A DNA stretch of 64,000 nt from Piliocolobus tephrosceles (GCF_002776525.5 NC_045436.1:15354049-15418048), one strand, 5' to 3'. Positions 11,376 to 24,406 are shown, counted from the first letter of the stretch. Translations and numbers: made by a program. Notes: generated by a model from the letters alone, not told the origin.

Positions 11376-11941
11376 TGAAAGAAAAATAGAACACACCATT
11401 TATCTACTATATTAAAATCTGTTAACAATCCTAGGGTGAGCTGAATCACTGGTTCTCATACCCCTGCCAGCTTCTGAAAACTCATCAACTTAAAGCATCC
11501 TGGTGACACACCATATTGATTCAGCCCACATCACTGAGAGCAAATACCTCACTTGTCCAGAGAAGCAAGATGACTCAAAGAAGCCAACTGAAACCAAACA
11601 CCAAAGTAAGCAGTTCTCAGAGCAAAGCCATAAGTAGCTTAGTAGGTTTAATATTCTTTAAAGCTGTTTATATATATGCAATAAGTAAATAGATCCCCCT
11701 TTAAAATCAAAGTCTTCCCTTGACAACATGACATCACTTTCTCCATCCTAGTCTGATAGCTTTTTCTGAAAAATAATAACAACATTGTACTATGCCTCTT
11801 TTTCCTATTAATTATTTTGTTGTATATTTTGAAGACAAGCAATCTTAGAACTGTGTAACTCACATACACCTATACGCATATATATCTCTTTTCAGAATCA
11901 TGTCTACGTTTTCTCAAAAGTGAGAGTCTTAATAACACAGC
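11376..11941. other. Unassigned sequence
   Basis: No gene or repeat named. Contains 'agaagcaagatgactcaaag' and similar unique-looking text and a short TA-rich run near 11880. Confidence 0.5.
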
Positions 11942-12378
11942 TGTCTTAGACTGTTTTCTGTTGCTTTTAATAGAACACCTGAAACTGGGTAATTTATAAA
12001 GAAAAGAAATTTCTTACAATTCTGGTGGCTTGGAAGTCCAAGGGCATGGCTCAGTGTCTGGTGAAAGCCTTCCTCCTGGTGAGGATTATGCAGAGTCCTG
12101 AGGCAGTGCAGACCATCACATGGTGAGGGGGCTGAGCATGCTACCATGCTAGCTCAGGCCTCTCTTCCTCTTAGAAAGCCACCAGTTCCACTCCTATGAT
12201 TGCCCATTAATCCATTAACCCATCAATTTATTAAGTCATGAGAAGATTAATCCACTCAGGAGGGCAGAGCACTCATGAACCACTCACTTCTTAAACGCTC
12301 CACCTCTCAATACTGCCACATAGGAAATTTGGTTTCCCACGCATGAAATTGAGGGGAGCACATTCAAAACATAGCAGT
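11942..12378 (-). mobile_element. MaLR LTR (MLT1/MST-like), antisense
   Basis: The minus strand starts 'tgctatgttttgaatgtgc', followed by 'gcagtattgagaggtggagc', 'catcacatggtgag' read in reverse, and an end region 'aaattacccagtttcaggtg'. The order and ends match MaLR LTRs of the MLT1/MSTD kind. No coding part. Confidence 0.75.
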
Positions 12379-13229
12379 AACGAGGGCCTGAATGGCTTGC
12401 CAACACTGAACCATTTCCTGCATGGGAGCAGGAAAGAAAATTTACTCACAGAAGCAGTGAAAACCCTGGGATATTGTGAAATTCTCTAGGACTAACCTGA
12501 AAAGCCCTTGTATCTGTTTTGTTGTTGTTGTTGCTGTTGTTGACCAGTGACAGCTTGTCTCTCCTTGTCCTTCATGCCTAAATATAGTAGACCAACCTGA
12601 AGAAGTAGGATCATAACCAATTTGGAGAGAAAAAGAAAGAATTTGGTCTAGGATCACTATTGCTCTATGGAAATGAAGGGGAATTACTAGTTTCTGACAT
12701 TTTGAAAATAGCTAATAAAAATAGGAGTGTCGGTACAAAGATTTATGGTAAATAATGTGCTCTCAGACAGATTACATAACTCTTACCACAACCTAAATAT
12801 GGCCAAGAAAAACTATTTATTTACCAGGAAAATAAAAAACATAGTGAGGTTTTTGGTTTGGTTTGATTTTCTAGGAATTTCAGAGTAATTGTTAAAACAG
12901 CATTGTCATTCTCTCAGGTAACATGAGAGATGATTTTATGTACTGGAAAGTTTCCTCTGAAAGTGTCACAGAATATTTAAAAGACACCGAAGTTGCATAA
13001 CATTTTACTGAGGTGTCATCACAGTTAAAAGCTGCCTGTGTAAGTAAAGCTTACCTTACTTCAGCAGGCTCTGTGTGAATGTGAACTCCTCTCACACCTC
13101 CAATTCCAATTACAGAGACTATCTGAAAAGGAATCAGGGACTTGTAGCATAAATCAGTATGGAGGTCACAATTGGGGAGAGGACGAAATGGCCAAAATGA
13201 AAGGCGATGTCGTTGAATTCAGGAAGAAT
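12379..13229. other. Unassigned sequence
   Basis: No repeat or gene assigned. Short GTT-rich run at about 12519-12540. The 71-codon minus frame (12442-12657) is not recognised. Confidence 0.5.
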
Positions 13230-13466
13230 TTTTTTTTTTTTTTTTTTTGGGACTGGGTCTTGTTCTCTTGCCCAGGGTGGTGTGCAGTGGTATGACCATA
13301 GCTCACTGCAGCTTTGAACGTCTGGGCTCAAGCAGTCCTTTCACCTCAGCCTCACAAGTAGCTGGGACTACAGGTACATGTTACCAAGCACAGCTAATTT
13401 TAAAAAAAAAATTGTAGAGATAGGATCTCACTATGTTGCCCAGGATAGTCTTGACCTCCTGGCTGC
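13230..13466 (-). mobile_element. AluJ-like SINE, antisense, truncated
   Basis: T-run, then 'gggactgggtcttgttctcttgcc', 'tagctcactgcagctttgaac' and 'ctatgttgcccaggatagtc'. The remaining left monomer (the element's 5' end) is missing. High divergence suggests an old Alu. Confidence 0.9.
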
Positions 13467-14034
13467 AAGTATGAATTAAATGTTAAGAATGGCAATACTT
13501 GACTTTGTAGTTGAAGTCTCAAAGAGCAGAACTGTGAATTTTAAAAACAGAACTTTAAAAATAGCTGTGAAAGAATGGAACAAAAATAGTTTTATAAGGC
13601 AGCTCCACTTTCAGAACATTGTGTCATTGTGATCTCCAATAGAGTAATTTTATTTTTCTTTTCTGAAGACCATGGAGGTGAGAGTAATAATCCACAAGGA
13701 TGTATTTGATTTAGAAAATGGCAAGACTGTTAGTACAAAACAAAGATTGGGGATATTATTGGTTTACACCTAAGGATTTAAACTGAAGAATTTCATTAGA
13801 TGTGCAGGAGAGAAAAAGTAGTATCTTTTTCACACCAATTGTGAAGTTGACAATCAGTGGCTGACACCTATAACAAAAGACAGATTAACAAGAGAAAGGC
13901 ATAACAAAATTTTTTTTACCAAAATTTTATGTGACACGGGAAACTTCAGAAATGACAACCCAAAGACTTAGGAAAAGCTGTATATTTTTATGCCTAGGTT
14001 TGCTAAAGAATGTACAGTCACATAGAAGTCTGAT
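13467..14034. other. Unassigned sequence
   Basis: No gene or repeat assigned. Upstream of the truncated Alu there is 'tgacacctataacaaaagacag' of unknown origin. Confidence 0.45.
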
Positions 14035-14271
14035 TGTCCAGCCTGGACAACATGGTGAAACCTCATCTCTACTAAAAATACAAAAATTAGCCGGGCGTGG
14101 TGGTGGGTACCTGTAATCCCAGCTACTTGGAAGGCTGAAGCAGGATAATTGCTTGAACCCAGGAGACGGAGGGTGAGGTAAGCTGAGATCATGCCACCGC
14201 ACACTCCAGCCTGGGCAACAGAGTGAGACGCCATCTCAAAAACAAAAACAAAACAAAACAAAACAAAAAAA
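14035..14271 (+). mobile_element. Alu SINE, sense, 5' truncated
   Basis: Starts within the left monomer at 'ccagcctggacaacatgg', continues through the right monomer and ends in a (CAAAA)n tail to about 14271. Confidence 0.95.
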
Positions 14272-15457
14272 CTGATTGATCAAAAAGGATATGATCAATA
14301 AACTGGGGGGAACTTAGCAAGGCCTGTTGACCTGTTTGTTCAGATTCTGCTCTGGCTGTATGTATCTTCATTCCTTTTCTCTGGGTATAAGGTGTCCCAA
14401 AAGGTCTTCATTCTCCACATGGAGGGAGAGAGAATGATTTTTATGGCCTGAGGAGAGAAGGTTGGAGAAAGAGAGTGAGCTTTCTGCTTATGCCAAGGTG
14501 CCATATTTTAGGGTATCATGTTCTAAGCCCTGATATATATTAAAAATAATTGCCCGCCTATGGAGCCAACTTTGAAACAATGTGAACTATTTTCTGATGT
14601 CCTTACAAATTGGTGTAGCATGCCATATGGGAGTTCATCTAACCCTTAGTGGTTTACATAAACCTGGAATTAACCTCATATTTCCATTTGCTACAGAAGT
14701 CTGGAGCCATTCCACAATTGTTGGCTAATTTCTGGACAGCTTACTATCTCCTAACTTCCTCTGCTTCTTGGGCTCTTGTTTCTTGTTTATATCAGGGTCA
14801 GCATGAGGTGCTACCAGATATAAAACAGCTCCTTTATTGTGTTTGCCAAAAATTGAAACAAAGCATTTATAAGCACAATAGACTTTCCTGATGACTAGAG
14901 AGACAAAGGGCAAAAGCTCATCACTTATTATATTGTCCTGTCCCCCAAGTCCATTTTTAACACTCACCACCAGAAGTTTCTCTCCTGGCTCTTCCTCTGC
15001 AGCACCTGCTTTTTTATTTTGCTGGCCTGTCTCTTCTCTGCTCCCACCCTTTATTCCACTCTCCTCCCCAGTCCTTCTCAGTAGCAAAACAACACATTCC
15101 TCCTTTTACCTCATGCATAGTGGCTTCCCCTTTCTTCTGGAGTCACCAGCTGACACACTCCCAGCATTTATGGACACGGATTCTGAACAGAAATAGTTCA
15201 CAAAGAGGAATTCTGAACTGAATATTAGAATAATATGTTCTTAACAGCATTACATTATGCCTGTTTTTGAGTGAGACAAATTTAGTGTGATCATGGTTGG
15301 TGAAAATCGTTGGGATGAAAAAAATGGCTTCTCAAAATTTTATCTCATTAGTCCTCAGCAAGCAAGCATGTCATCTTTCTCTCTACTTTACAGATGGCAA
15401 TAAAATGTCAGAAAATTTCCTTAAGATGACTCCAGGAATAAGGGATGGAGCCTGTAA
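14272..15457. other. Unassigned sequence
   Basis: No family recognised. A 120-codon minus frame (14725-15087) and a 101-codon plus frame (14891-15196) overlap on opposite strands. Neither shows a recognisable domain or splice pattern, so I treat both as chance. Confidence 0.5.
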
Positions 15458-15732
15458 AAACACTCTTTGGGAGGCTGAGGCAGGTGGATCATGTGAGGTC
15501 AGGAGTTTGAGACCAGCCTGGCCAACCTGGTGAAACCCCGTCTCTACTAAAAATACAAAAATTAGCTGGGCGCGGTGGTGGACATCTGTAGTCCCAGTGC
15601 CTCTGGAGGCTGAGGCAGGAGAATCACTTTAACCTGGAGGCGGAGGTTGCAGTAAGCCAAGATCATGCCATTGCACTCCAGCCTGGGTGACAGAGCGAAA
15701 CTCTGTCTCAAAAAACAAAACAAAACAAAAAA
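15458..15732 (+). mobile_element. Alu SINE, sense, 5' truncated
   Basis: Begins near 'cactctttgggaggctgaggc' and ends in a CAAAA-rich tail. Missing about the first 30 bases. Confidence 0.95.
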
Positions 15733-16531
15733 CTCAGTTCTACTTGGCTTCTACTCACACATGTTTTACAAGGCCTTCTATGCTAACAAAAATCAACACA
15801 ACACAATTCTCTGAACATCTATAATACACATAGTTGAAACTTGACTATATTCTGTTTTGGATTATTTTTTGTGAGTCTTTTCTTCTTAACAAGACAAGAA
15901 GTTCTTTCAGGACCAACACTAATCAAGGAACATCTTCTTTCCTATCCTCATGATTAATAACCAGCCACCATATTGAACAAACAATTTGGGGTTTAATTTA
16001 ATAATTTTCTTACACTAATTTTACAGTTCTGTGAATAATATGATCAATCCACCTCATATAACTCTTAGAATAAAGGCACCTGTTGTTAAAAAGTAAAATT
16101 ACAGCAAATTTGGTTTTAAGATGTAATTGGCTGTTATTAGTGAGTCTAGAACTGGGCAATATCTCATTCTATGAAACAGAATGCATGCTCCGGTTTATAG
16201 GCTGGCTTCATAGGCAGAAAAGGGCTGAAGGAAGCAGAAACAAGGAACAAAAGCAGATTGGTCATTTCAAAGTTACTTTACTTACAGGGTTAACACAGAA
16301 GGCTTCCTTATCATGCTGGCTCAGGTAAAGGGAGCCCCTTCTGCTTAGTTGCTGTGAATCTTCTGATTTCTGGAAAACTTGCCTGTTTCAAAGTTTAGTG
16401 TAATTGTGCATGACACCTAGCATGAGTGACATTGTCTACTGGAGCCCAGTGTAGGAGCTTGGTCTAAACAATGAAATTGCCTCCCATAAACTTTGCCTAA
16501 TAATCTCTTTAAACTATCAGGAACCAGGATT
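15733..16531. other. Unassigned sequence
   Basis: No repeat or gene recognised. Confidence 0.45.
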
Positions 16532-18348
16532 AAAATGAGATGATAGGGTGTCCATTTTAGATCTTTCCAGCTTTCTCTTGTGGGCATTTAGTGCTATAAA
16601 TTTCCCTCTACACACTGCTTTAAATGTGTCCCAGAGATACTGGTATGTTGTATCTTTGTTCTCATTGGTTTCAAAGAACATCTTTATTTCTGCCTTCATT
16701 TCGTTATTTACCCAGTAGTCATTCAGGAGCAGGTTGTTCGGTTTCCATGTAGTTAAGTGGTTTTGATTGATTTTCTTAGTCCTGAGTTCTAGTTTGATTG
16801 CACCGTGGTCTGAGAGACAGTTTGTTATAATTTCTGTTCTTTTACATTTGCTGAGGAGTGCTTTACTTCCAAGTATGTGGTCAATTTTGGAATAAGTGCA
16901 ATGTGGTGCTGAGAAGAATGTATATTCTGTTGATTTGGGGTGGAGAGTTCTGTAGATGTCTATTAGGTCCACTTGGTGCAGAGTTGCCCTCAGAAATAAT
17001 ACCACACATCTACAGCCATCTGATCTTTGAAAAACCTGAGAAAAACAAGAAATGGGGAAAGGATTCCCTATTGAATAAATGGTGCTGGAAAAATTGGCTA
17101 GCCATAAGTAGAAAGCTGAAACTGGGTCCTTTCCTTACTCCTTATACCAAAATTAATTCAAGATGGATTAGAGACTTAAATGTCAGACCCAAAACCATAA
17201 AAACCCTAGAAGAAAACCTAGGTAATACCATTCAGGACATAGGCATAGGCAAGGACTTCATGTCTAAAACACCAAAAGCAACGGCAACAAAACCCAAAAC
17301 TGACAAATGGGATCTAATTAAACTAAAGAGCTTCTGCACAGCAAAAGAAACTACCATTAGAGTGAACAGGCAATCTACAGAATGCGAGAAAATTTTTGCA
17401 ATCTACTCATCTGACAAAGGGCTGATATCCAGAGCCTACAAAGAACTCAAACAAATTTATGAGAAGAAAACAAACAACCCATCAAAAAGTAGGCAAAGGA
17501 TATGAACTGACATTTCTCAAAAGAAGACATGCATACAGCCAACAGATACATGAAAAAATGCTCATCATCACTCGCCATCAGAGAAATGCAAATCAAAACC
17601 ACAATAAGATACCATCTCACACCAGTTAGAATGGCAATCATTAAAAAGACAGGAAACAAGAGGTGCTGAGAGGATGTAGAGAAATAGGAACACTTTTACA
17701 CTGTTGGTTGGATTGTAAACTGGTTCAACCATTGTGGAAAACAGTATGGCGATTCCTCAAGGATCTAGAACTAGAAATACCATATGACCAAGCCATCCCA
17801 TTACTGGGTGTATACCCAAAGGATTACAAATCATGCTGCTATAAAGACACATGCACACGTATGTTTATTGCAGCACTATTCACAATAGTAAAGACTTGAT
17901 CAACCCAAATGTCCATCAGTGACAGACTGGATTAAGAAAATGTGGCACATATACACCATGGAACACTATGCAGCCATAAAAACGGATGAGTTCGTGTTCT
18001 TTGTAGGGACATGGATGCAGCTGGAAACCATCATTCTCAGCAAACTATCACAAGAACAGAAAACCAAACACTGCATGTTCTCATTCGTAGGTGGGAATTG
18101 AACAATGAGATTACTTGGACTCTGGAAGGGGAATATCACACACCGGGGCCTATTATGGGGAGGGGGGAGGGGGGAGGGATGGCATTGGGAGTTATACTTG
18201 ATGTAAATGACGAGTTGATGGGTGCTGACGAGTTGATGGGTGCAGCACAGCAACATGGCACAAGTATACATATCTAACAAACCTGCATGTTGCGCACATG
18301 TACCCTAGAACTTAAAGTATAATAAAAAAGAAAAAAAAAAAGAGATGA
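16532..18348 (+). mobile_element. Young L1 with 5' inversion (twin-primed)
   Basis: From 16540 to 16985 the plus strand is the reverse complement of the ORF2 endonuclease-domain region ('ttagatctttccagctttctc', 'ggtccacttggtgcagagtt'). At 16986 it switches to sense L1, entering the C-terminal third of ORF2 ('ccctcagaaataat') and running through the 3' UTR to an A-rich tail at about 18341. The flanks 'aaaatgagatga' (16532-16543) and 'aaaaagagatga' (18337-18348) look like a target-site duplication. The part of L1 between the two segments is absent. It includes a G-rich run at 18158-18177 and an 18-bp tandem duplication. Confidence 0.9.
16986..18100 (+). pseudogene. L1 ORF2 C-terminal remnant
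   Basis: The sense segment encodes the C-terminal part of the L1 ORF2 protein, a reverse transcriptase/endonuclease used in retrotransposition. The reading frame is open to a stop at 17503-17505, then resumes in another frame at 17663-17899 with Cys/His-rich text (HCWLDC and CCYKDTC), and again at 17919-18101. Stops and frameshifts break it, and the endonuclease and reverse-transcriptase domains are missing, so it is non-functional. Confidence 0.85.
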
Positions 18349-19161
18349 ACATTTGAGCAAATTATTTGGGTGCATCATCACTCAGAATTAAGCTTTAGCA
18401 AAATGCTGTGAAATGTAGTTTTACAGACTTAAATCCAGAAAATTTCATTTACCCCTTATGTTATCTTAGGTTTCCCCAGGAGCTCTTTTTGCCAAAGCTG
18501 TTTACTTTGATTCTCCTTTCTGGAGCCTACAGGCCTTTCCTTCTACCTATCTAAGAGTTTAGTCAAGTAAAGCCACTTAGTTATAAAGCAAGAAGAAAAA
18601 AATAATAACACAGGTTTAAGATAACAGCTATAAACCCTAATGGTGGTACCTGTTTCTTTTCTTTCTGGCTGGGAAAAAGGAAAGGAAGGAGACATAGTGT
18701 TTAAGAGGATGTTGAGACTATTATGTTACCATTAGTGAGTTATTCTTTGACTTTTATTATGACTTTTTTACACCCCACTCCCCGCCTCCCTGGAACTGTC
18801 GCTTTAAAGCTTATTTTTTTCAGAATGTAGACATTGTAGTGCATTTACATCTTCCTCTGCTATACTGCAAGCTTCCAGCACTATTAATTGGTCGTTCAAA
18901 TACATTTGTGGAATAATGGATGAATAAGTACCAATTCTGTTACAATGAAATTATTGAAGGAGATATCTTGGTTTTCGTCTATAATTTGTATTCTAACATT
19001 CAGTCAAAGTAGTTTGTTAAATAAATTGGAAAGAATTGATCTTCAACCATGGTAATTAACATCTAGCTCTAGATGAAGGATTTCTGTCTGCCAATGTTAC
19101 ATCATGTTTCATTAAGTTTTATCAACTTATCACCAAAGAATGTGAACCCTCATTTTTTGTG
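18349..19161. other. Unassigned sequence
   Basis: No gene or repeat recognised. Confidence 0.45.
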
Positions 19162-19438
19162 CAGGTTGAATATCCCTTATCTGAAGCACTTGCAGCCAGA
19201 AGTGTTTTGGATTTCAGATTTTTTCGGATTTTGGAATACTTTCATATACATAATGAGATTTCTTGGGGAGGAGACCCAATTCTAAACATAAAATTCATTT
19301 ATGTTTTCATATACACCGTATACATATAGACTGAAGGTAACTTTATACAATATTTTAAATAATTTTGTTGGCGCTCAAAAAGTTTCCATTTTGAAAGATT
19401 TCAGATTTCAGATCTTTGGATTAGGGATGCTCAACCTG
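19162..19438 (+). mobile_element. Tigger-type DNA transposon, internally deleted
   Basis: Left end CAGGTTGAATATCCCTTAT and right end '..attagggatgctcaacctg' are imperfect inverted repeats. Internal text such as 'gttttggatttcagattttt' and 'ggcgctcaaaaagtttc' matches a known non-autonomous Tigger family. 277 bp, no transposase. Confidence 0.85.
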
Positions 19439-19862
19439 TAACAACTTTTCTCTGATATTCTGGCATATGCTCCCATAGCCACAAAAGCCAGCTATGTTGG
19501 TTGGATTAGAGTAACTTATTTTAACAATTATTTTCTTGACATGTAGCCCAGAGAAGTGAGCTGCCTAGCTCATAACATAAAAGTTATTATAAAAATAATG
19601 CTTAGCTTTTCTTGAAAGAGTATCTGGGTACCAGCCTGAGTGTCTGGAACACAGGTGATGATTAATAAATATGTGAATGAATAAATAAAACCCACAATTG
19701 GCTGTAGATTTTAACATACAAACAGTTTTTCATCCATTGTAGCCACCAGCATCACCAGCCTGAAATAGCATTAAGAATCCATCCAAGGCAATCAGAAGCA
19801 ACCAAAACTCTTTAGCTCTGCAGGACAGAAATAAGTACTTCTTTAAGTAACTTCCTTCCTAA

Positions 19863-19915
19863 AACACACACATACACTCACACACACACGCACGCACACA
19901 CACACACACACATAC
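19863..19915. repeat. (CA)n microsatellite
   Basis: CA dinucleotides with CG and TA interruptions ('acacacacgcacgcacacac'). Confidence 0.9.
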
Positions 19916-22292
19916 AAACAATATCTGGTTCTTACATTTTTCTGGTCACTTTCACTAATTTATAATTTTTAATTGCACCCAGGTTTTTAAATTTTTAATT
20001 GTAACACCAGGTTTCTTATCAGGGAACACTTGCCAATAAGTCTCCCTCATGGAGAGATCGTGGTTATTAAGTTTCCTCAGAGGGGACCTGAACATTCTCC
20101 AGCATTCTTCAGGGCAACTAACAACACCCTGGACATTGAGATTTCCCATCCAAGATCATAAGGAGGTTTCTTATCCTCCACCTACTTTTCTGGGCTAAAT
20201 TACAAGGTATGTAGTATGGTTGATGAAAATAGAAAAGCTGTCAATTAGAATTTTCACACACACACCTCACAGCACAAGGCAAAACACACTCTCCAAGCAT
20301 CATTGCCTTTCTCTAACGGTGTAGCCAGCACTCTCCAGGGTGCTTAGGGAGAGCACCTCTCTCAGAAGACTACTAAGAAGGAAAAAACCGTAGTAGGAGC
20401 CTGAAATTGATTTAGTTATCACTGAACTTGAATACCTCTTTTCAATGCTGGAAAAGATAATTGTGATACAAGGATAAATTCTCCTCAGGGCTTTTCCTGG
20501 TAGAAGGCAAATTGCTACTCTTCTCTTCCCACAGTCTGCCTAATCCCTACATCTATTTTTTAAGGTACAGAATGAGACTGATTATTCTGCCTTGGGATAT
20601 TCCTAATAGATACACAATCATAATAGGCAAAACCGGAGGCAAACATTTGGAAATGCTCAGAGAAGGCAATTTATGATAGGTAATTAACTACTCTGGCTGT
20701 TGGCAGAGGCTAAAAAGTTCAAATGCAGAGACCTGTTTTAGGATGAAGTCCTGTCTGCCTTTGACACAGAGAGGATTATACAGAGCCTGCAGGGGAAAAA
20801 GGTGTTGTATCTATATGGCCTCAGTTGCACACTACAGCAGATTGAGACATATGGGCAGCACATCAGCACCTCCAACAACTGGTCTCCAAATGTATCCTTT
20901 TCACAGATACTATGGCTCAAAAAGCTTAAGCTTTACACACTTCTTTAAGAATAGATCTACTATGATCTTGAAGTGGAACATCGGAGAGACATCAATTTTA
21001 TGTCTCTCACTTACCTGGAGTTCAAAGTATTGCAAATAGTTCTCTTTACCGTAAAAAATTGCTGCAGGTCGACCCTAAGGTTTCCTTACATGAAGTAAAT
21101 TTAACAGGTAGGGGTTTGGATTTAGCTCATGAACTAGATGTTCATGTTAACATTGTATTGAGTTGGAATTACTTGCTGCTGGAAAATAAATTGTTCTAAC
21201 AGTTCAGAGCTAACAATGAGATTTGTCAAAAATCTGTCCCATCAATGACAATGAAAATCACAGTAAGAAGTCACTCTGCTTCTGGTTTTGCAGATGTGGT
21301 TTTCTGCATATCATAAAATAAATCTATGGAAGTCATCAAGGAATATTTAATACTCCGATGAAATTAAGAGATCATTTAAAAATTATTAACTGATTTTGTT
21401 TTGCTAGATTTTAATCAAAAAGTGTTCTAACCTGCTTAGTTGGTAATTAAAATAATCTGTTTTGGCTTAACTCTCTAATTTCATTCTCTAAAACAAGGCA
21501 CATGATTTTCTCTGTAAATGTACAATTACCAGTTGGAACTGCATTAAGCTTTTAAGCTAATGAATTTAATTTGGTGCTTTGATATAGTTATTTACTAAGC
21601 AGTTTAACATCAAACTATGGAAACATGAAGACACCTGTAACAAGTCCATAGTAATAGCAAAGCTACCCCAAACTGATATGAAATATCAGCTCCTGTTTAT
21701 TCAAAACTAATGTATTTTCACACCTGGAGTTAAATTGCCTGTTTTATGTCCATCTTACTGAATTAAATATGAGCAAGGGGAGAGGGCTGCATTTTAATGA
21801 AAGAGGCCATCAAACAGAGCCCAGACCATGAGGTTCCTTCATCTTTTCATCACACAGTGTTCCTTCAACACAAATGGCAATCAGATTTTTAAAAAATCAG
21901 GAGAGGGAATTGAAAGAACTGCACTTAAGGCAACAGGATTTTTGAACAATAGAGAGAAATCACCTGGGAAACATTAGATCCTTGTTATCGGAATCTGGGG
22001 GTCACAAAGGAAGTTGTATAAAAGAAGTCTATCGGGACACATGGATAAAGTAGAATAGAAAGAACATATGGGAAGTGTGTGAGAGGAATCAGTCTGTCTC
22101 AATTAATCACTGTCATTTTATGTACGCAGATGGACAAAAGAACAATAGAAGAGTGGTTACTCTGATATGCAAAAAGTCTCCTACAAAGTTGTAATAGTTG
22201 CCAAGCTTCTTGATTACCATTATGGTGTTGAGTTGAAATATTTCACTTCAAAAATATTTTCCTACTCTCAAATCTGTTGTGTAAAGAGGAGG

Positions 22293-22321
22293 CAAAAAAA
22301 AAAAAAAAAAAAAAAAAAAAG
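22293..22321. repeat. Poly-A run
   Basis: About 28 consecutive A, followed by a GA/AC-rich stretch. No retroposed body is attached that I recognise. Confidence 0.9.
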
Positions 22322-22379
22322 AGAGAAAAAAACGAAACAGCAAGCTAGGCCACTAGGGGAACAAATTTGAACGAGATCT

Positions 22380-23500
22380 AGCCTATATGTGAGGAATTCA
22401 CAGTCTTAGGAGGAAAATATTACGTAGAAAGATAAATTAAGATATGACATGGTAAATGCTATTACAGAGATGTGAACAAAATACCAATGGAGGACAGATG
22501 GAGCAAGAATGGATCTTGAGGGAGGTCGGAATTCTCAGAGCATTTGAAATGGATACTGAAGAAATAGCAATTTTCCAGGAAAAAAAAAAAATTCAGGTGT
22601 GGTATTCCAGTCTAGAAGGTCAGTCCCAATGTCTGGCATTTGCAAGATGAGATAGTCAATAAGAAAATCACATAAAGTGCAAGAGAAATACAAATGCAGG
22701 AGAGGCAGCGTAGTAGCAGCCTGAACAAACAGGTTCATCTACTAGCTAGCTGGGGCAGTGGTTCTCCCACTTTGGTGTGAATCAGAATCACCTGAACTAA
22801 AGTGTTTGGGCTTCAGCAGCTCTGAGATGGGATCAAAGGTTTTGTTTTGCTAGCCAGTTCCCAGCAAATGTTGATTCTCCTGATCCAGGGACCACCCTGT
22901 GAGATCCTGAAATAGGGTGCTGGAGCTTCGTCTTGGAAACAACAGAGAAATGATAGAGAACTTCATGGGACAGATATCCATATCATTGGCTTTGGTTTAC
23001 AGTGTGAGATATGACTAGAGTATGGGACACTAGTAACAGGAAAATCGACTAGGGACTATTATATTTCCTAATTGAGAGAAAAATGAGGGCTTCCTATCAC
23101 AATCACTGCTGTGAAGAAGAAGAATCGCTAAGAACTATTTCTCAGGTAGAAGGTACAGGACAGGATTTGGCGTCCTCGTGTATTTGAGAGTTGAGAAAAA
23201 GAAGTGAGAAATGATACAGTACCATATAAGGGCATTAACTGATGTGTAGAATATAACACACTGGAGCAGTTCTCAAGAAGGAGTTATACAACTTCCAGTT
23301 CTAGCAATATTTTCTTATATAGAGCTTTAAAAACATTTGTGTACAATGCTGAACTCTTTTAAAAAAACAAATCTTCTTGACACACAAGTGTGGTATAGTG
23401 TCAAATGCTAACCAGAGGTTAAATAACATGAATAATTAAAACATGTTGGATTTGGGCTGCAAGAGGTCATTGTCTTCCTAATTAAAAGAGTTTCCTTCAA
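22380..23500 (-). mobile_element. L2 LINE, antisense, interrupted by MER5A
   Basis: The order 'aattcacagtcttaggagg', 'gtaaatgctattacagagatg', 'gattggagattgcatg' and 'taagaaagtag' follows the antisense L2 3' region, highly diverged. A MER5A lies inside at 22756-22909. Ends are approximate. Confidence 0.5.
22756..22909 (+). mobile_element. MER5A-type hAT MITE
   Basis: Starts CAGTGGTTCTCCCACTTTGG, continues 'gaatcagaatcacctgaac', 'ccagttcccagcaaatgttg' and 'ccagggaccaccctgtgag'. The order is that of the non-autonomous hAT element MER5A; the right terminal repeat is decayed. Confidence 0.85.
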
Positions 23501-23849
23501 TGGTGATAAAATAAATCAAATTCTAATCAGTTGGAGATTGCATGGGAATTAAGAAAGTAGACACATCAAGTGTGACTGCCCTCTTAAGAAATGTGATAAG
23601 GAACAGGAAGGACACAGGAACTTGATATAATGGTTGGAGCAAAAGAAATTGGTGGTTTCTGTTTGAGGATAAGTGGGACTTTTAACATGTTTCAAGGCAA
23701 ATGCCTGTGCAAAAAAAGATGCAAAAAATTTTTTTTCAAAATTATTAAAATTAGATATCACTGATCAAACAAGATCATAAATAGGCATGAGTTATAAACA
23801 ATATGTCATCTGGCTCTCTAGATTCCTCCTGTCTGGACAGGACATTTCT
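23501..23849. other. Unassigned sequence
   Basis: Possible continuation of the antisense L2 but too diverged to assign. Confidence 0.4.
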
Positions 23850-24406
23850 AAAAGAAAGGCGGCATCACCAATCAGGGGCTGATAGATAAAACTCCCATCT
23901 CCCTAGGACAGAGCACTTGGGGGAAGGGGCAGCTGTGGGCACAGCCTCAACAGACGTAAATGTTCCTGCCTGCCAGCTCTGAAGAGAGCAGCAGATCTCC
24001 CAGCACAGTGCCTGAGCTCTGCTAAGGGACAGACTGCCTTCTCAAGTGGGTCCCTGACCCTCGTGCCTCCTCACTGGGACATACCTCCCAGCAGGCGTCA
24101 ACAGATACCTCATACAGGAGAGCTCCAGCTGGCATCTGGCAGGTGCCCCTCTGGGATGAAACCTCCAGATGAAAGAGCAGCCAGCAATATTTGCTGTTCT
24201 GCAGTCTCCACTGGTGATAACCAGGCAAACAGCGTCTGTAGAGGACCTCCAAACTCCAGCAGACCTGCAGAACAGGGGCCTGACTATAGAAGGAAAACCA
24301 ACAAACAGAAAGCAATAATATCAACATCAACAAAAAGGATGCCCATGCAAAAACCGCATCCAAACGTCATTAGCATCAAAGATCAAAGGTAGGTAAATCC
24401 AAGAAG

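Larger units (their letters stand above)
19439..22379. other. Unassigned sequence with simple repeats
   Basis: About 2.9 kb without a recognised gene or interspersed repeat apart from a CA run and a poly-A run. Overlapping frames at 20738-21039 on both strands look fortuitous. This is one of the longest repeat-poor stretches in the window. Confidence 0.5.

Noticed and set aside
14725..15087. 120-codon minus frame overlapping a 101-codon plus frame
   Set aside because: No recognisable domain, no splice support, and the two strands cannot both be explained as coding.
16858..17505. 215-codon plus frame, the longest in the window
   Set aside because: Begins in the inverted L1 segment and continues into the L1 ORF2 C-terminal part; a chimera created by the 5' inversion.
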